64,000 nucleotides of DNA from Bradyrhizobium sp. CSS354 (GCF_029051725.1 NZ_JAACFU010000016.1:1-64000); one strand, 5' to 3'; shown: positions 1-9,180, counted from the first letter of the stretch. Translations and numbers: made by a program. The notes: generated by a model not told the origin, from the sequence alone.

Positions 1-664
1 GGTGCAGTCGTAACGCGGTCTGCGGCATGCTGACCCGTCAGGGCCTGAAGCGCGGTCACAAGTCGCTCACGGCAAGGCCCAAGATAAGGCAGACACCGAA
101 GCTGAGGGCGACGTCGTCGGCAGCTTGTGCCCTTCCAGTCGCAAAGAAGGTGTCGCGGAACGCAGCGGAGAGGCAGCAGCCTAAGCAATTCAGCAAGCAG
201 CAGCTTTACGAGATACTGGCTGAAGCGGTCAAAAATACCGGCTAAGAGGTCACCGCGAGTGCCGTTGCGCTGCGCTCAGTACTCGGCTCGGCTCGGCAGT
301 TCGGGGGTCGTGCACCTTCCCAAGTTCGTCTGCTTCGGGTCACAAGCGGTCCTGCACCGGCTGCGCGCGGCAGGTCCGCTAGGGCCAAGATGCGACGTCC
401 CCGGTTGATGAGCTTCCAGTATGAACGGCACAAAAAGCCCGGATCGTGCCGGAGCTTTGGAATGCACAATGATCAGTACTTCGCGATGGCGGAACCGCGG
501 AACTCGTAGCTCAGACGCCCGGTTGCGGGTCTACACGGTTCCCCCTTTAACAAATGACCAGAGCGATCCTCACGCAGATCGGACACGTGTGTCTGGCGCG
601 CTACAGCAAATCCGGTGAGGTGGGGTAGCGTTTGGCACACGTTCTTAAACCTGAGAGACTCGAA
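1..664. other. Leading intergenic stretch without a convincing gene
   Basis: No reading frame here has a recognisable domain. A 72-codon plus-strand frame at 27-245, rich in Lys, Arg and Gln, could be a small basic protein, but nothing else supports it. The stretch contains one copy of a dispersed repeat (338-387), listed separately. The leader just before the porin gene probably carries its promoter, but no clear -35/-10 pair was identified. Confidence 0.4.
338..387 (+). repeat. Dispersed repeat, copy 1 (inverted partner near 55.5 kb)
   Basis: The segment beginning GGGTCACAAGCGGTCC and running through a CACCGGCTGCGCGCGGCAGG core matches the reverse complement of 55493-55546 with only a few differences over about 50 bases. 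Neither copy lies in a recognisable gene. It looks like a decayed dispersed element of the genome rather than a coding relic. Confidence 0.6.
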
Positions 665-1363
665 ATGAAAAAGTTCCTTCTCGCTACTGTCGCTTTTGCC
701 GCCCTAGCGGGTACAGCATCGGCAGCTGATATGGCCGCGCGTCCTTACACCAAAGCCCCACCGATGGAGGCCTCGCCGATCTACAACTGGACCGGCTTTT
801 ACATCGGCGGTCACGTCGGCGGCGCATTCGGCGGCAGCAACAACATTCTGGCCCCCGGCTTCACCGGCACCAGCAGCAACGATGGTGTGTTCATGGGCGG
901 CGTGCAGGTCGGTTACGACCATCAGTTCTCACCGAACTGGGTGCTGGGCATCGAGGCGAACTACAGCTTCCTCGACACCAATGACAATGCCTTCGTCAAC
1001 CGTGGGCTCGGTTCGGTCACCGGTCGCCTCGGCTACACTTGGGGTCCGGCGCTGCTGTACGTCAAAGGCGGCTACGCCTGGGCCGACTCCCGCCTTACGA
1101 ACGGCTTCGGCGGCGGCACATTCACCAACAGCGGCGGTGGTCGCGACGGCTACACCGTGGGCGGTGGTCTCGAATACATGTTCGCCCAGAACTGGTCAGG
1201 CAAGGTCGAATACCAGTACTACGACTTTGGCACGCGGAACGCTCTCTTCACCAGCGCCGGTGGTGTTGTTACCGCCGTCGGCTTCCGCAATGACGAGCAC
1301 ACCATCAAGGGCGGCCTGAACTACCGGTTCAATTGGGGTGCCGCCTCGGCTTCTCGTTACTGA
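665..1363 (+). CDS. Outer membrane beta-barrel protein, Omp25/Omp31 porin-like family
   Basis: A 232-residue protein with a classic Sec signal (MKKFLLATVAFAAL, cleavage after ASA near residue 21). The mature part begins with the Asp-Met-Ala-Ala-Arg-Pro style seen in rhizobial Omp25/Omp31 relatives. The motif YNWTGFYIGGHVGG, alternating Gly/aromatic strands and a closing YRFNWG-type strand indicate an eight-stranded surface barrel. The family contributes to outer membrane integrity and surface exposure. The start at 665 is chosen because it opens the signal peptide; an in-frame start 33 bases upstream would add an unlikely leader. The gene is monocistronic, and a strong terminator follows 20 bases after the stop. 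Confidence 0.9.
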   Translation: MKKFLLATVAFAALAGTASAADMAARPYTKAPPMEASPIYNWTGFYIGGHVGGAFGGSNNILAPGFTGTSSNDGVFMGGVQVGYDHQFSPNWVLGIEANYSFLDTNDNAFVNRGLGSVTGRLGYTWGPALLYVKGGYAWADSRLTNGFGGGTFTNSGGGRDGYTVGGGLEYMFAQNWSGKVEYQYYDFGTRNALFTSAGGVVTAVGFRNDEHTIKGGLNYRFNWGAASASRY

Positions 1364-1382
1364 CGGCTTACGTAATATACTC

Positions 1383-1411
1383 AAAGGGCCAGCCATACGG
1401 GCTGGCCCTTT
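1383..1411 (+). terminator. Rho-independent-type terminator after the porin gene
   Basis: A perfect 12-bp stem (AAAGGGCCAGCC with GGCTGGCCCTTT) around a 5-base loop lies 20 bases past the porin stop. The stem itself ends in TTT, and the A-rich left arm would also serve the opposite strand. Confidence 0.85.
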
Positions 1412-1941
1412 CTCCTAAGCCGGAATGGCTGGCGCGAGTTGGCGCCTTGCGGTTTTGCCAAGCTCTCCAGCAACTACTCGAGGTCAGCTACGGGCAACAG
1501 CGGTCCGCGGCGGGGTGCGCGCGGCAAGCTGTGGACCAGAAGCGGACATATGAATTGAAAGAGAAGCCGGGCCCCAACGGGTACGCGGATGCACTTGCTT
1601 GCCGCTGGCGGCGGCAGTCCTGGCATTCACTTGGCTGCGAGCCAACTCCGCAGCGGAGCAGTTCGTCCGCTCCTTTGCCGCCCGAGCCAGAGAGCAGATG
1701 GCATCGCTTGCCGGTCCAATGCGCCTTCGAGCACATCGAACACACTTGCATGTCTGATGCATGGTGGAGCAACCTGAAGCGCCCGATGCGAGCCGCACTT
1801 CCCGAGCGGGTCAGGCGCGCAAATTCCCTGGCTTACCGCCGCTCGCCCCGTTGCTTATCCTATCGCATACACTATGCAGACTGGCGTGTTGCGGACATCC
1901 GTGGTCACAGCATTCCCTGAGAGCGACCAAGGCCCTCCCCC
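1412..1941. other. Intergenic stretch, no gene recognised
   Basis: About 530 bases between the porin terminator and the converging flavin reductase gene. Open frames exist on both strands, but their translations are rich in Arg, Ser and Cys and show no domain. A short segment at about 1500-1555 (ending in GAAGCGGACAT) resembles the decayed repeat style seen elsewhere in the window. Confidence 0.5.
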
Positions 1942-2427
1942 TCACCTCTCCACCGGCACCCCCGCCCCGCGATGATACCGGCTGGAAAAGAACACCAGCG
2001 GCGTGGTGTCGCGATGGTCGCAGGTCGAGACTTCGGCGATGATCAGCGTGTGGTCGCCGACGTCGACGTGCTGGGTCACCTCGCAGCCGAACCAGGCGAT
2101 GCATCCCCGAAGGCGTGGCAGGCCGTCCACGATGTCGTAATCCGGACTGGCGCCGGTGTGCGGCTGGCTCGCGAAATGCCGCGACAGGTCGCGGCCATGG
2201 TCGGGCAGGACGTTGACGCAATAGCGTCCGGTCGCGGAGATCGCCCGGTGCATCCGGCCGAGCATGATGGAGACCAGCACGGTCGGCGGCGACAGGCTTA
2301 CAGTGACAAAGCTGTTTGCAGTCATGCCGCAGACACGGCCGTGCTCGTCCAGCGCAGTCAGTACTGCGACGCCGGTCGCAAAGCGCGACGCGGCTTCGCG
2401 GAACGACGCCGGATTGGCGCGTTGCAT
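1942..2427 (-). CDS. Flavin reductase, StyB/HpaC-like (two-component monooxygenase partner)
   Basis: A 161-residue flavin reductase-like domain protein. Family features include FREAASRFATGVAVLTA near the N-terminus, MTANSFVTVSLSPPTVLVSI in the flavin-binding region, and a C-terminal VGDHTLIIAEV strand. Such enzymes reduce FAD or FMN with NAD(P)H and pass the free reduced flavin to a partner oxygenase. That partner is almost certainly the monooxygenase gene immediately upstream on the same strand. The start at 2427 is preferred because GGAGA sits 7 bases before it; an in-frame ATG at 2466 would add 13 residues and lacks a ribosome binding site. StyB proteins are about 170 residues, so the length fits. 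Confidence 0.85.
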   Translation of the reverse strand: MQRANPASFREAASRFATGVAVLTALDEHGRVCGMTANSFVTVSLSPPTVLVSIMLGRMHRAISATGRYCVNVLPDHGRDLSRHFASQPHTGASPDYDIVDGLPRLRGCIAWFGCEVTQHVDVGDHTLIIAEVSTCDHRDTTPLVFFSSRYHRGAGVPVER

Positions 2428-2472
2428 CTCAGTCTCCGCTCGCGAGGTGGAGGAGCGTTGCACCATCGATCG

Positions 2473-3723
2473 TCACGCAATGGCTCTGACGGGCTCAGGC
2501 GGCGCCGACATGCGTTCGATCCAGGCCTGGATGCGCTGCGGTGTCGAGATGCGGTCCCATTGACGGTCCGGGAAGTTGAAATTCTCGGTGAACTCGTTTG
2601 CCAGCGCGGGATTCTGGCTCATCGCGCCGATCAGCATACCGAGCGCCTCCGTGGGCGGCTGCAGCATCACGTTGGTCCAGCGCGACGCCGCCAGCACGCG
2701 ATCCTGCCGCTTCAGATCGATCTTCTCGCAAAGACGCGCGTCGAGCGCGTCGGAATGGACGATTTCTTCGCCGAGCACGAAGGCAGCATAGGAGGCGATA
2801 TTGGCGCCCTGGCCCATCATGGGATCGACAATGGCATGGACGTCGCCGAGCGCGATCGCGCATTTGCCGTCGTCGAGCTCGACCACCGTGTGGCGCACCG
2901 TCGGGACCACACCGCCTTGCAGCAGATCCTGCGGCTGCGCCAGATCGAAGCGCGCCGTGTCGATCCGATCGTAGGTCGTCGGGTGATGCTTCTCCAGCTT
3001 GCCCAGCAGCACCTTCAAAAAGCGCTTCGGGTTGTCGTCGTAGCTGAGCGTCGCCAGCTCTTCCATGTCGCCGCCCGGCACGTTTTCCATCAGCAGCGCG
3101 TTGGCAACACCGCCGAAGGTGACGGTCGGAATCACGATCATCTCGCCGTGCCCGGGTGACACCGAGAGCGTGACGTTCATGGGATCGGGCTGCCGCACGC
3201 CGGTGTAGAGCCCGACGCACAGTCGCCGTTGCGGCTGCGAATAGGGCGTGTGCTCCGGACGGTAGGTGAAGAGCTGGCCCAGCGGCCCCTTGCCGGTCGA
3301 GACGACCAGCAGATCGAAACGGGCGACCAGCGGACGGATGTCGCGCTCTTCGATCCGGCGGTATTCGATCCTGCCGCCGCGGCTGACGAAGTCCTTCATC
3401 AACGCGGGAAGATAGATCCGATAGTCGACGGCGCGGCTCGGCTTCGAGAAGTCACCGCGAAAGCTCAGCGGCTGCGGGAAGTTGAAGACGTGGTCGTGAT
3501 AGTAATAATGATCCTTCGGATCGGTCCAGTGATTGACGCCGAGATAGTCCTCGCGCGCGATCGTGACGTGGTGATGCGCGACGGTGTTGAGCAACCGGAT
3601 ATTGCGATAATCATCAGGCGGCCGGTCGGTGATGACAGTGGCGTCCACGCCATGCTTCTGCAGGTAGAGCGCGAGATGCAGCCCGGCGATTCCGGCGCCG
3701 ATGATGCCGATGTTGCGTGCCAC
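2473..3723 (-). CDS. StyA-type FAD monooxygenase (styrene/indole monooxygenase family)
   Basis: A 416-residue flavoprotein, matching the roughly 415-residue length of StyA. A Rossmann GAGIAG motif (residues 9-14) follows the short lead MARNIGII. The region around residue 55 (HHVTIAREDYLGVNHW) and the late IVDPMMGQGANIASYAA segment, the second FAD contact, are typical of the styrene monooxygenase oxygenase subunit. It would epoxidise styrene or oxygenate indole-like substrates using reduced FAD from the adjacent reductase. The start is GTG with GGGAGG about 8 bases upstream. It heads a two-gene operon and diverges from a LysR regulator. The true substrate is not deducible, because no styrene side-chain pathway (StyC/StyD) is present. 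Confidence 0.85.
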   Translation of the reverse strand: MARNIGIIGAGIAGLHLALYLQKHGVDATVITDRPPDDYRNIRLLNTVAHHHVTIAREDYLGVNHWTDPKDHYYYHDHVFNFPQPLSFRGDFSKPSRAVDYRIYLPALMKDFVSRGGRIEYRRIEERDIRPLVARFDLLVVSTGKGPLGQLFTYRPEHTPYSQPQRRLCVGLYTGVRQPDPMNVTLSVSPGHGEMIVIPTVTFGGVANALLMENVPGGDMEELATLSYDDNPKRFLKVLLGKLEKHHPTTYDRIDTARFDLAQPQDLLQGGVVPTVRHTVVELDDGKCAIALGDVHAIVDPMMGQGANIASYAAFVLGEEIVHSDALDARLCEKIDLKRQDRVLAASRWTNVMLQPPTEALGMLIGAMSQNPALANEFTENFNFPDRQWDRISTPQRIQAWIERMSAPPEPVRAIA

Positions 3724-3788
3724 CGTCGTGTCCTCCCCTGTGATTGTTCGTTTCGAGGAAGCCTAGCCGCCCGCTGTGTTGCACACTA

Positions 3789-3816
3789 CGGAATAAATGG
3801 GATATAATTTATTCCG
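3789..3816. promoter_or_regulatory. Perfect palindrome between the monooxygenase and LysR genes
   Basis: CGGAATAAAT (3789-3798) and ATTTATTCCG (3807-3816) form a perfect 10-bp inverted repeat with an 8-base centre. A further half-like CGGAATGAAT follows at 3819-3828. Its place in the divergent intergenic region and its A/T-rich arms suit a LysR-type binding site. The assignment is inferred from position. Confidence 0.65.
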
Positions 3817-3827
3817 GATCGGAATGA

Positions 3828-4760
3828 ATGATGGACCGGATCGATTGCCTGCGCGCGTTCGTTCGCACCCTCGAGGGCGGCAGCTTCTCGGCTGCGGCCA
3901 AGGAGCTCGGCATCGGTCAGCCCGCCATCAGCAAGCGCATCGCGATGCTGGAAGGCGAATTCGGCACGCAGCTGTTTTTGCGCACGACGCGCACGCTGAA
4001 ACCGACGGCTGACGCGCACCGGATCTACGATCTCGCGCGGCAGATTCTCGACAGTTTCGACATGGCGCGATCGAGCGTCGAACAGGCAGCGCCCCGTCCC
4101 GCCGGCACGCTCCGGATTGGCGTGCCGTCTTCGTTCGGGCGACGCTACATGATGCCGGTCATCGCCGAGTATGTCCGGAATTATCCGGAGGTTCGGGTCG
4201 ACATCCGCTTCAGCGAGCGCTTCGTCAATCTGGTGGAAGAAGGCATCGAGCTCGCGTTGAGGATCGGAAACCTGGAGGCGAGCACACTGGTCGCCCGCCG
4301 GCTCGGCACCGTGGAGCGTTATCTGGTCGCGACACCCACCTATCTGCACGGCCGTCCGATGCCGCGGACACCGGATGATCTCGGCTCACACCAGTGCATC
4401 GTCTATTCGCGCATGACGCCGGCGCAGCAATGGGCCTTCGAATCCGAGCATGGCCGTCACGTCGCATCCATCAACGGCCCCATCCAAGTCGACGATGCCG
4501 ACGCGATGCAGGAGGCAACGATGCATCATCTCGGCATCGCCATCCTGCCCGAGTGGAACGCGGCGGACGGCCTTCGCAGCGGCGAACTCGAGCATCTGCT
4601 TCCGGACTACGCCATCGCCGCACTGCCCCTGCATGCGGTCTATCCGGAGACGCAGTGGATGTCGCTGCGCGCGCGAAGCTTTCTGAATCTCCTGGTCGAA
4701 CGCGCCGAGCACTTCGCGCCGGCCTCGTCGCATACCCGTACCGCCAGCGCAGGCGGTTGA
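3828..4760 (+). CDS. LysR-family transcriptional regulator
   Basis: A 310-residue protein with an N-terminal winged HTH (residues 1-60; GSFSAAAKELGIGQPAISKR is the recognition unit). A periplasmic-binding-protein-like effector domain follows from about residue 90 (GTLRIGVPSSFGRRYMMPVI). The length is standard. Two ATGs occur in tandem, and either may start the protein. It is divergent from the StyA/StyB-like operon and directly upstream of a flavin oxidoreductase gene, so it most likely controls one or both. An effector cannot be predicted. Confidence 0.9.
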   Translation: MMDRIDCLRAFVRTLEGGSFSAAAKELGIGQPAISKRIAMLEGEFGTQLFLRTTRTLKPTADAHRIYDLARQILDSFDMARSSVEQAAPRPAGTLRIGVPSSFGRRYMMPVIAEYVRNYPEVRVDIRFSERFVNLVEEGIELALRIGNLEASTLVARRLGTVERYLVATPTYLHGRPMPRTPDDLGSHQCIVYSRMTPAQQWAFESEHGRHVASINGPIQVDDADAMQEATMHHLGIAILPEWNAADGLRSGELEHLLPDYAIAALPLHAVYPETQWMSLRARSFLNLLVERAEHFAPASSHTRTASAGG

Positions 4761-4781
4761 CGCCATCCCGGCCATCATTAA

Positions 4782-5813
4782 ATGACGCCCATGAAAAAGA
4801 TCGGATTCCTCTCCTTCGGGCACTGGACGCCCTCGCCGCAATCGCAGACCCGCTCGGCCGCGGATACGCTGCTGCAATCGATCGAGCTTGCGGTTGCGGC
4901 GGAAGAACTCGGCGCCGACGGCGCCTATTTCCGTGTGCACCATTTCGCGCGGCAGCTCGCCTCGCCCTTTCCGCTGCTTGCCGCCGTCGGCGCCAGGACC
5001 AGCAAGATCGAGATCGGCACGGCCGTGATCGACATGCGCTACGAGAATCCGCTCTACATGGTGGAGGATGCAGGCTCCGCCGATCTCATTGCCGGCTGCC
5101 GGCTCCAGCTCGGCATCAGCCGCGGCTCGCCCGAGCAGGTGATCGATGGCTGGCGTTATTTCGGTTATCAGCCGGCCGACGGCGAGAGCGACGCCGACAT
5201 GGGCCGGCGTCATGCCGAGGTCTTTCTCGACATCTTGCGCGGCGAAGGTTTTGCAAAACCCAACCCGCAGCCGATGTTCCCAAATCCGCCGGGGCTGTTG
5301 CGGCTCGAGCCCCATGCGGAAGGCCTGCGCGAACGAATCTGGTGGGGTGCCGGCTCGAACGCGACGGCGGTCTGGGCCGCCAAGCACGGCATGAATCTGC
5401 AGAGCTCGACGCTGAAGAACGACGAGACCGGCGAAGCCTTCCATGTGCAGCAGGCCGCGCAGATCCGTACCTATCGCGCTGCCTGGAAAGAGGCCGGCCA
5501 CGCCCGCGAGCCTCGCGTGTCCGTCAGCCGCAGCATCTTCGCGCTGATCGACGATCGCGACCGCGCCTATTTCGGCTCCGAGCGCGGCGGCGAAGACCAG
5601 ATCGGCTTCATCGACCCGCGGACGCGGGCGATCTTCGGCCGGAGCTACGCGGCTGAACCGGATGCGCTGATTGAGCAGCTCCGGCAGGACGAGGCGATCG
5701 CGGAGGCGGATACGTTGCTGCTCACGATCCCGAACCAGCTGGGCGTGGACTATTGCGCGCATGCGATCGAGGCGATCTTGACGCATGTGGCGCCGGCGCT
5801 CGGGTGGAGGTGA
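4782..5813 (+). CDS. LLM-class (luciferase-like) flavin-dependent oxidoreductase
   Basis: A 343-residue protein of the bacterial luciferase-like monooxygenase superfamily. Diagnostic stretches are a short N-terminal strand (KIGFLSFGHW), GADGAYFRVHHFARQLASPFPLLAA around residues 45-70, the TSKIEIGTAVIDMRYENPLYM barrel segment and LGISRGSPEQVIDGW. It is a TIM-barrel enzyme using reduced FMN or F420; rhizobia make FMN far more often. Its gene follows the LysR gene by 21 bases, so it may be co-transcribed. The starts at 4782 and 4791 are both plausible. The substrate is unknown. The neighbouring flavin reductase could supply reduced flavin, though that is inference. Confidence 0.85.
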   Translation: MTPMKKIGFLSFGHWTPSPQSQTRSAADTLLQSIELAVAAEELGADGAYFRVHHFARQLASPFPLLAAVGARTSKIEIGTAVIDMRYENPLYMVEDAGSADLIAGCRLQLGISRGSPEQVIDGWRYFGYQPADGESDADMGRRHAEVFLDILRGEGFAKPNPQPMFPNPPGLLRLEPHAEGLRERIWWGAGSNATAVWAAKHGMNLQSSTLKNDETGEAFHVQQAAQIRTYRAAWKEAGHAREPRVSVSRSIFALIDDRDRAYFGSERGGEDQIGFIDPRTRAIFGRSYAAEPDALIEQLRQDEAIAEADTLLLTIPNQLGVDYCAHAIEAILTHVAPALGWR

Positions 5814-5943
5814 CGGGAAGGGCAAAGCCAGGCCCGTGTGACCCCGATGGGAGCCGCAGTCGCACGACCTGAAGTCGCGGTTGACTTCAGTCACTACCCT
5901 GACAATGATGCCGCCGGGGATTTGGAATTCATCAGGGGCGAAA

Positions 5944-6408
5944 ATGCGGGGTGGTTATCTGGGGGCTCTGGTCGTGGCCGCGTGTCTTGCGGGCTGCGCA
6001 TCGGGGCCGATGGGCAGTGCGGCTCTCACTGACAACGTCAAGTCAAATACTGCACGGCTTGTGGTCTATCGGACGTCGGCGCTGGGATTTGCGGTTCAGC
6101 CCAACTATGTGGTCGACGGGCGCGTGATTGGCGGCAGGCAGGCCGCAGGATTCGTGGCGTGCGAGCTGCCTCCGGGCCGCCACGAGGTCGCCGTCAACAA
6201 TATGCCGCTGAGTACCAATCTGTTCGGACAGGGCAGCGAGAAGGTGAGCCTCGATCTGCGCGCCGGCAGCACGACCTATCTCTCCGCCCAGCCGCAGATG
6301 GGGATCGTGACACCAGGCGCGATCACGCTGATCCAGGTCACGGAGGACCAGGGTCGCGCGGACGTCGCCAGCCTGCATCAGAGCAACGGGTCGTGCGGCA
6401 AGGCGTGA
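5944..6408 (+). CDS. Outer membrane or periplasmic lipoprotein with DUF2846-like domain
   Basis: A 154-residue lipoprotein. The signal peptide ends in a clear lipobox (LAGC; lipidated Cys near residue 18). The body (VVYRTSALGFAVQPNYVVDGRVIGG, then a PPGRHEVAV turn) matches the DUF2846 style of small beta-rich lipoproteins. The start at 5944 is chosen because GGGGCG lies just upstream and it directly opens the signal peptide; an earlier in-frame ATG at 5881 would bury the signal. An M48 protease gene follows 28 bases downstream and may share its transcript. The function is not known. Confidence 0.75.
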   Translation: MRGGYLGALVVAACLAGCASGPMGSAALTDNVKSNTARLVVYRTSALGFAVQPNYVVDGRVIGGRQAAGFVACELPPGRHEVAVNNMPLSTNLFGQGSEKVSLDLRAGSTTYLSAQPQMGIVTPGAITLIQVTEDQGRADVASLHQSNGSCGKA

Positions 6409-6436
6409 TTCGAATCGTTCCGCTCTCGAAGCGCTG

Positions 6437-7513
6437 ATGAGACGCCTTGCCCTGACGATCATCCTGCGTCTTGGCCGCTACGCCGTTCTCCCGGTCGTGG
6501 CACTGGCCTGCGTGATGCTGACTGTCTGGCTGATGGCAATGGATCGTTACACGGTCGCGACGCTGGCGACCGCACCAATCGTGTTCTCCATATTCACGGC
6601 CGCGGTGGCGGTCGCCATTGGCCTGCTGCTCCTGCCCACGCCAAAGCATCGGAGTTTCGAGGCGAGCGAGGAGACCGCCCCAGGCCTCTGGGCGGCGTGG
6701 AAGGAGCTCGACCATGGCTTCGTCCGATCCAACCGCAGCTTGCGGATCGACACCAATTTCAACGCATCGATCAGCGAGGTCAGCCGATACGCCGGGCTGT
6801 TCGGACGGCAGATCACGATGATCGTCGGCCTGCCACTGCTGATCATCCTGGATGAGCGTGCAGTTCGCGCGGTCATCGCCCATGAAGTGGCCCATGCCCG
6901 GCTTCGCCATACCTCGGGAAGCATCAACCTTTCGGATTTCATCGCGGCCTCCGAGAACGTGCTGTTCTACGCCGATCCGGACCACACCATCACGGGACGC
7001 ATTGCCCGAGCCCTGCTCCGCTCCATGCTCGAATGGCTCGACAGGGAATATCGCACCCTGTCGCGAGAGAACGAGCTTTACGCCGATCTCGGGGCCGCCG
7101 AACAAGTTGGCCGCGCCGAGATGGCGCGGGCGCTGGTCCTGATGGAGGCGTGCGGAACGCGTCTCACCGATCTCATCTACGCCCCTTTGGAGAAAGAGGT
7201 GCTGGGCGCCATCCATGCACCCCGCCCGCCCTTTGAGCGCGTCTTGAACCAGCTCGGGGACATCAGGGCGCCTGAGCCGATGACCGCGGCTGCCGTCGCC
7301 GGCCTGACGCGCGAGCACGATCCGGACGCGACGCACCCGCCCTTTGCCAAGCGGCTTGCCAATCTCGGATACACCGGCGTTCCCGATATTGGCGACATCG
7401 AGACATCCGCTATCGAGCAGCTTCTCTCGCAGGGCGCGGCAAAGGACATCGCGGCCCGCTTCGACGACGAATGGCGGAAAAAGGCGCGGGCTTGGGTGAC
7501 CGTCGGCTGGTGA
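6437..7513 (+). CDS. M48-family zinc metallopeptidase, membrane anchored
   Basis: A 358-residue protein with two N-terminal membrane helices (about residues 12-34 and 45-67). The catalytic zinc motif HEVAH is at residues 149-153, and a third ligand is probably in ENELYAD (Glu213 region), as in M48 (HtpX/Ste24-like) peptidases. It probably cleaves membrane or misfolded envelope proteins from the inner membrane. The gene lies just after a lipoprotein gene and converges with the polysaccharide polymerase gene; only 8 bases separate the two stops. Confidence 0.85.
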   Translation: MRRLALTIILRLGRYAVLPVVALACVMLTVWLMAMDRYTVATLATAPIVFSIFTAAVAVAIGLLLLPTPKHRSFEASEETAPGLWAAWKELDHGFVRSNRSLRIDTNFNASISEVSRYAGLFGRQITMIVGLPLLIILDERAVRAVIAHEVAHARLRHTSGSINLSDFIAASENVLFYADPDHTITGRIARALLRSMLEWLDREYRTLSRENELYADLGAAEQVGRAEMARALVLMEACGTRLTDLIYAPLEKEVLGAIHAPRPPFERVLNQLGDIRAPEPMTAAAVAGLTREHDPDATHPPFAKRLANLGYTGVPDIGDIETSAIEQLLSQGAAKDIAARFDDEWRKKARAWVTVGW

Positions 7514-7521
7514 GCTACGGG

Positions 7522-9102
7522 CTACGTCGCGGGCTGGTAGTGTGCCAGCTGCTCCGGGTCGGCATCCGGAGCCGAGACCGTCTGCGCCCTGATGTGGCTG
7601 CCGATGACCAGCCCGGTGAGCGAGAGCATGAGCCCAAGCGCCAGCGGCGCGAACAAGGCCTCTTCCTGAAACAATCCATTCAGCAGCACGACCATGACGC
7701 CGAAGCCTGCGAGCCCCTGCGTCAAATATCCGGAGAACGCATAAAGACGCCAGGCCTTCAGCGCCACCGCGAAATGAAACGCCAGCGGAACGAGGGCCGC
7801 GATGCCCATCTGGTACAGCAGGACGCCGATCGCACTCTCGACGGCGCCGTTGGTCGTTCCGGCGGCCTGCGCGGCGCTCCAGTCGATTGAGAAATAGTCG
7901 TCCGACAGATTTCCGCCAACTCCCAGGCCGCGGCCAAACGGCTTTTCGAGAAATCCGTTCAAGCCTCCCATGAGGCCAAGAACGTGATAGTCGCCGATCT
8001 GCAAGCCAACGCGGATCGCGGCAATTGCAAACACGATCAACGCCACGAAGCCGAGCCATAGCGTCACCACGGCGCCGAGCAGACGGGTCGATATCCAGGC
8101 CGCAGCCACGAAAACCACCACGATGAGCGCTCCCTTGACGCTGCAAACGATCAGCAGCGGCAACGCCACAAGGGCCAGAACCGGCCGTCCTACCGAAAAC
8201 AGGAAAAGCCCGAAAAAAGCGATCCCGTACGCGAAGCTGATCGGGTGCATATTCGGTCCGTGGATGCGGAGGATCTTCGACAGGCCGAACCCTTCGAGCA
8301 GGGGCGTATTGAGAAAGTCGAAGCTGAAGCGATCCTTCAGATCGACCGGTACGTTGCCGGTAGCGCGCATCTCGGCTTCCCAAACGCCGGAACGGGCCGC
8401 CTTGAGCTCGTCGAAACCCCAGAACGTGTAGCCGTTGGTGATGGCCAGCCAGAAATCCCGAAACGCAAACTCGACGTATCCGCACAGGATCAGAATGGCT
8501 CCAAGCGTCACCAGGAATGGCGTGGCGCGAACCTCATAGGTCGCGGCCGTCAGCAGCGAGAGCTGGAACAGGAACAGCGGCAGCACGATGTTGCGCAGAT
8601 AGACCGTTGCCGCCTGGCCATCCTGCACGAAGCCGATCGCAAAATACAACGACACCACGGCGAGGGTCACGACACCCCAGCGCATGATTTGATTGACGTC
8701 CGTCGACCTGTTCCTTTGGCCGGCGACGTACAGCCCAAACGTCGTCAGCCACATCACGGAGCAGACGAGAAAATTGTAGCCTTTGATGAAGTCCAGGTCG
8801 GACGGCGCCGAAATCAGCGGCGACAGGATCGAGACGAAAAGGTTCTGGAAGAACAGGACGAAGATTGCGATGGCCGGCGCGTAGGTTGGAACCGCAACCA
8901 CGATGGCGATGGCGACGAGAACTTCGACGGTCAGAGACAGGACCGGGCTCGCCACGTGCAGGACCGGCACAAAGCCGATGGTTGCGATGGCGATGCAGAG
9001 CGTCGGGATCAGCTCGCGCCAAGGCGAACGTGAAGGCGAACGCGTTGGCTCGGGACAGCCCGCCTGTACGGCTTGAAGATGCGGTGAGGTCCCGCCACTC
9101 AT
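7522..9102 (-). CDS. Polytopic O-antigen ligase/polymerase-like exopolysaccharide protein
   Basis: A 526-residue membrane protein with about ten to twelve hydrophobic helices and a large hydrophilic loop between roughly residues 225 and 290. This is the layout of Wzy, ExoQ and O-antigen-ligase-like proteins. AAGGACG lies just before the start codon. It is the last gene of a minus-strand set after the Wzz/GumC-like and GH5 genes, so it probably polymerises an extracellular polysaccharide. No sequence motif fixes the sugar. Family sequences are poorly conserved, so the call rests on topology and neighbours. Confidence 0.75.
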   Translation of the reverse strand: MSGGTSPHLQAVQAGCPEPTRSPSRSPWRELIPTLCIAIATIGFVPVLHVASPVLSLTVEVLVAIAIVVAVPTYAPAIAIFVLFFQNLFVSILSPLISAPSDLDFIKGYNFLVCSVMWLTTFGLYVAGQRNRSTDVNQIMRWGVVTLAVVSLYFAIGFVQDGQAATVYLRNIVLPLFLFQLSLLTAATYEVRATPFLVTLGAILILCGYVEFAFRDFWLAITNGYTFWGFDELKAARSGVWEAEMRATGNVPVDLKDRFSFDFLNTPLLEGFGLSKILRIHGPNMHPISFAYGIAFFGLFLFSVGRPVLALVALPLLIVCSVKGALIVVVFVAAAWISTRLLGAVVTLWLGFVALIVFAIAAIRVGLQIGDYHVLGLMGGLNGFLEKPFGRGLGVGGNLSDDYFSIDWSAAQAAGTTNGAVESAIGVLLYQMGIAALVPLAFHFAVALKAWRLYAFSGYLTQGLAGFGVMVVLLNGLFQEEALFAPLALGLMLSLTGLVIGSHIRAQTVSAPDADPEQLAHYQPAT

Positions 9103-9180
9103 GACTCGTCCTTTGGCGCAGCGCGGCGGCCACGATAGCGGCAGGAAGCGTAAGGATTCGTTAACGATGGCGGACCGGGT

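Noticed and set aside
505..550. tRNA-like stretch with GTAGCTCAGA
   Set aside because: The 5' box resembles a D-arm start, but no anticodon stem, T arm or acceptor pairing follows.
1333..1920. 195-codon plus-strand frame after the porin gene
   Set aside because: It begins inside the porin gene and runs through its terminator; composition is not protein-like.
1972..3159. 395-codon plus-strand frame
   Set aside because: It is antisense to the flavin reductase and monooxygenase genes, whose domains are clear; its composition (Arg/His/Val-rich) is shadow-like.
4386..5894. 502-codon minus-strand frame
   Set aside because: Antisense to the LysR and LLM oxidoreductase genes; no domain.
6338..8485. 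715-codon minus-strand frame
   Set aside because: Overlaps the M48 protease gene and the polymerase gene in the wrong frame; no domain.
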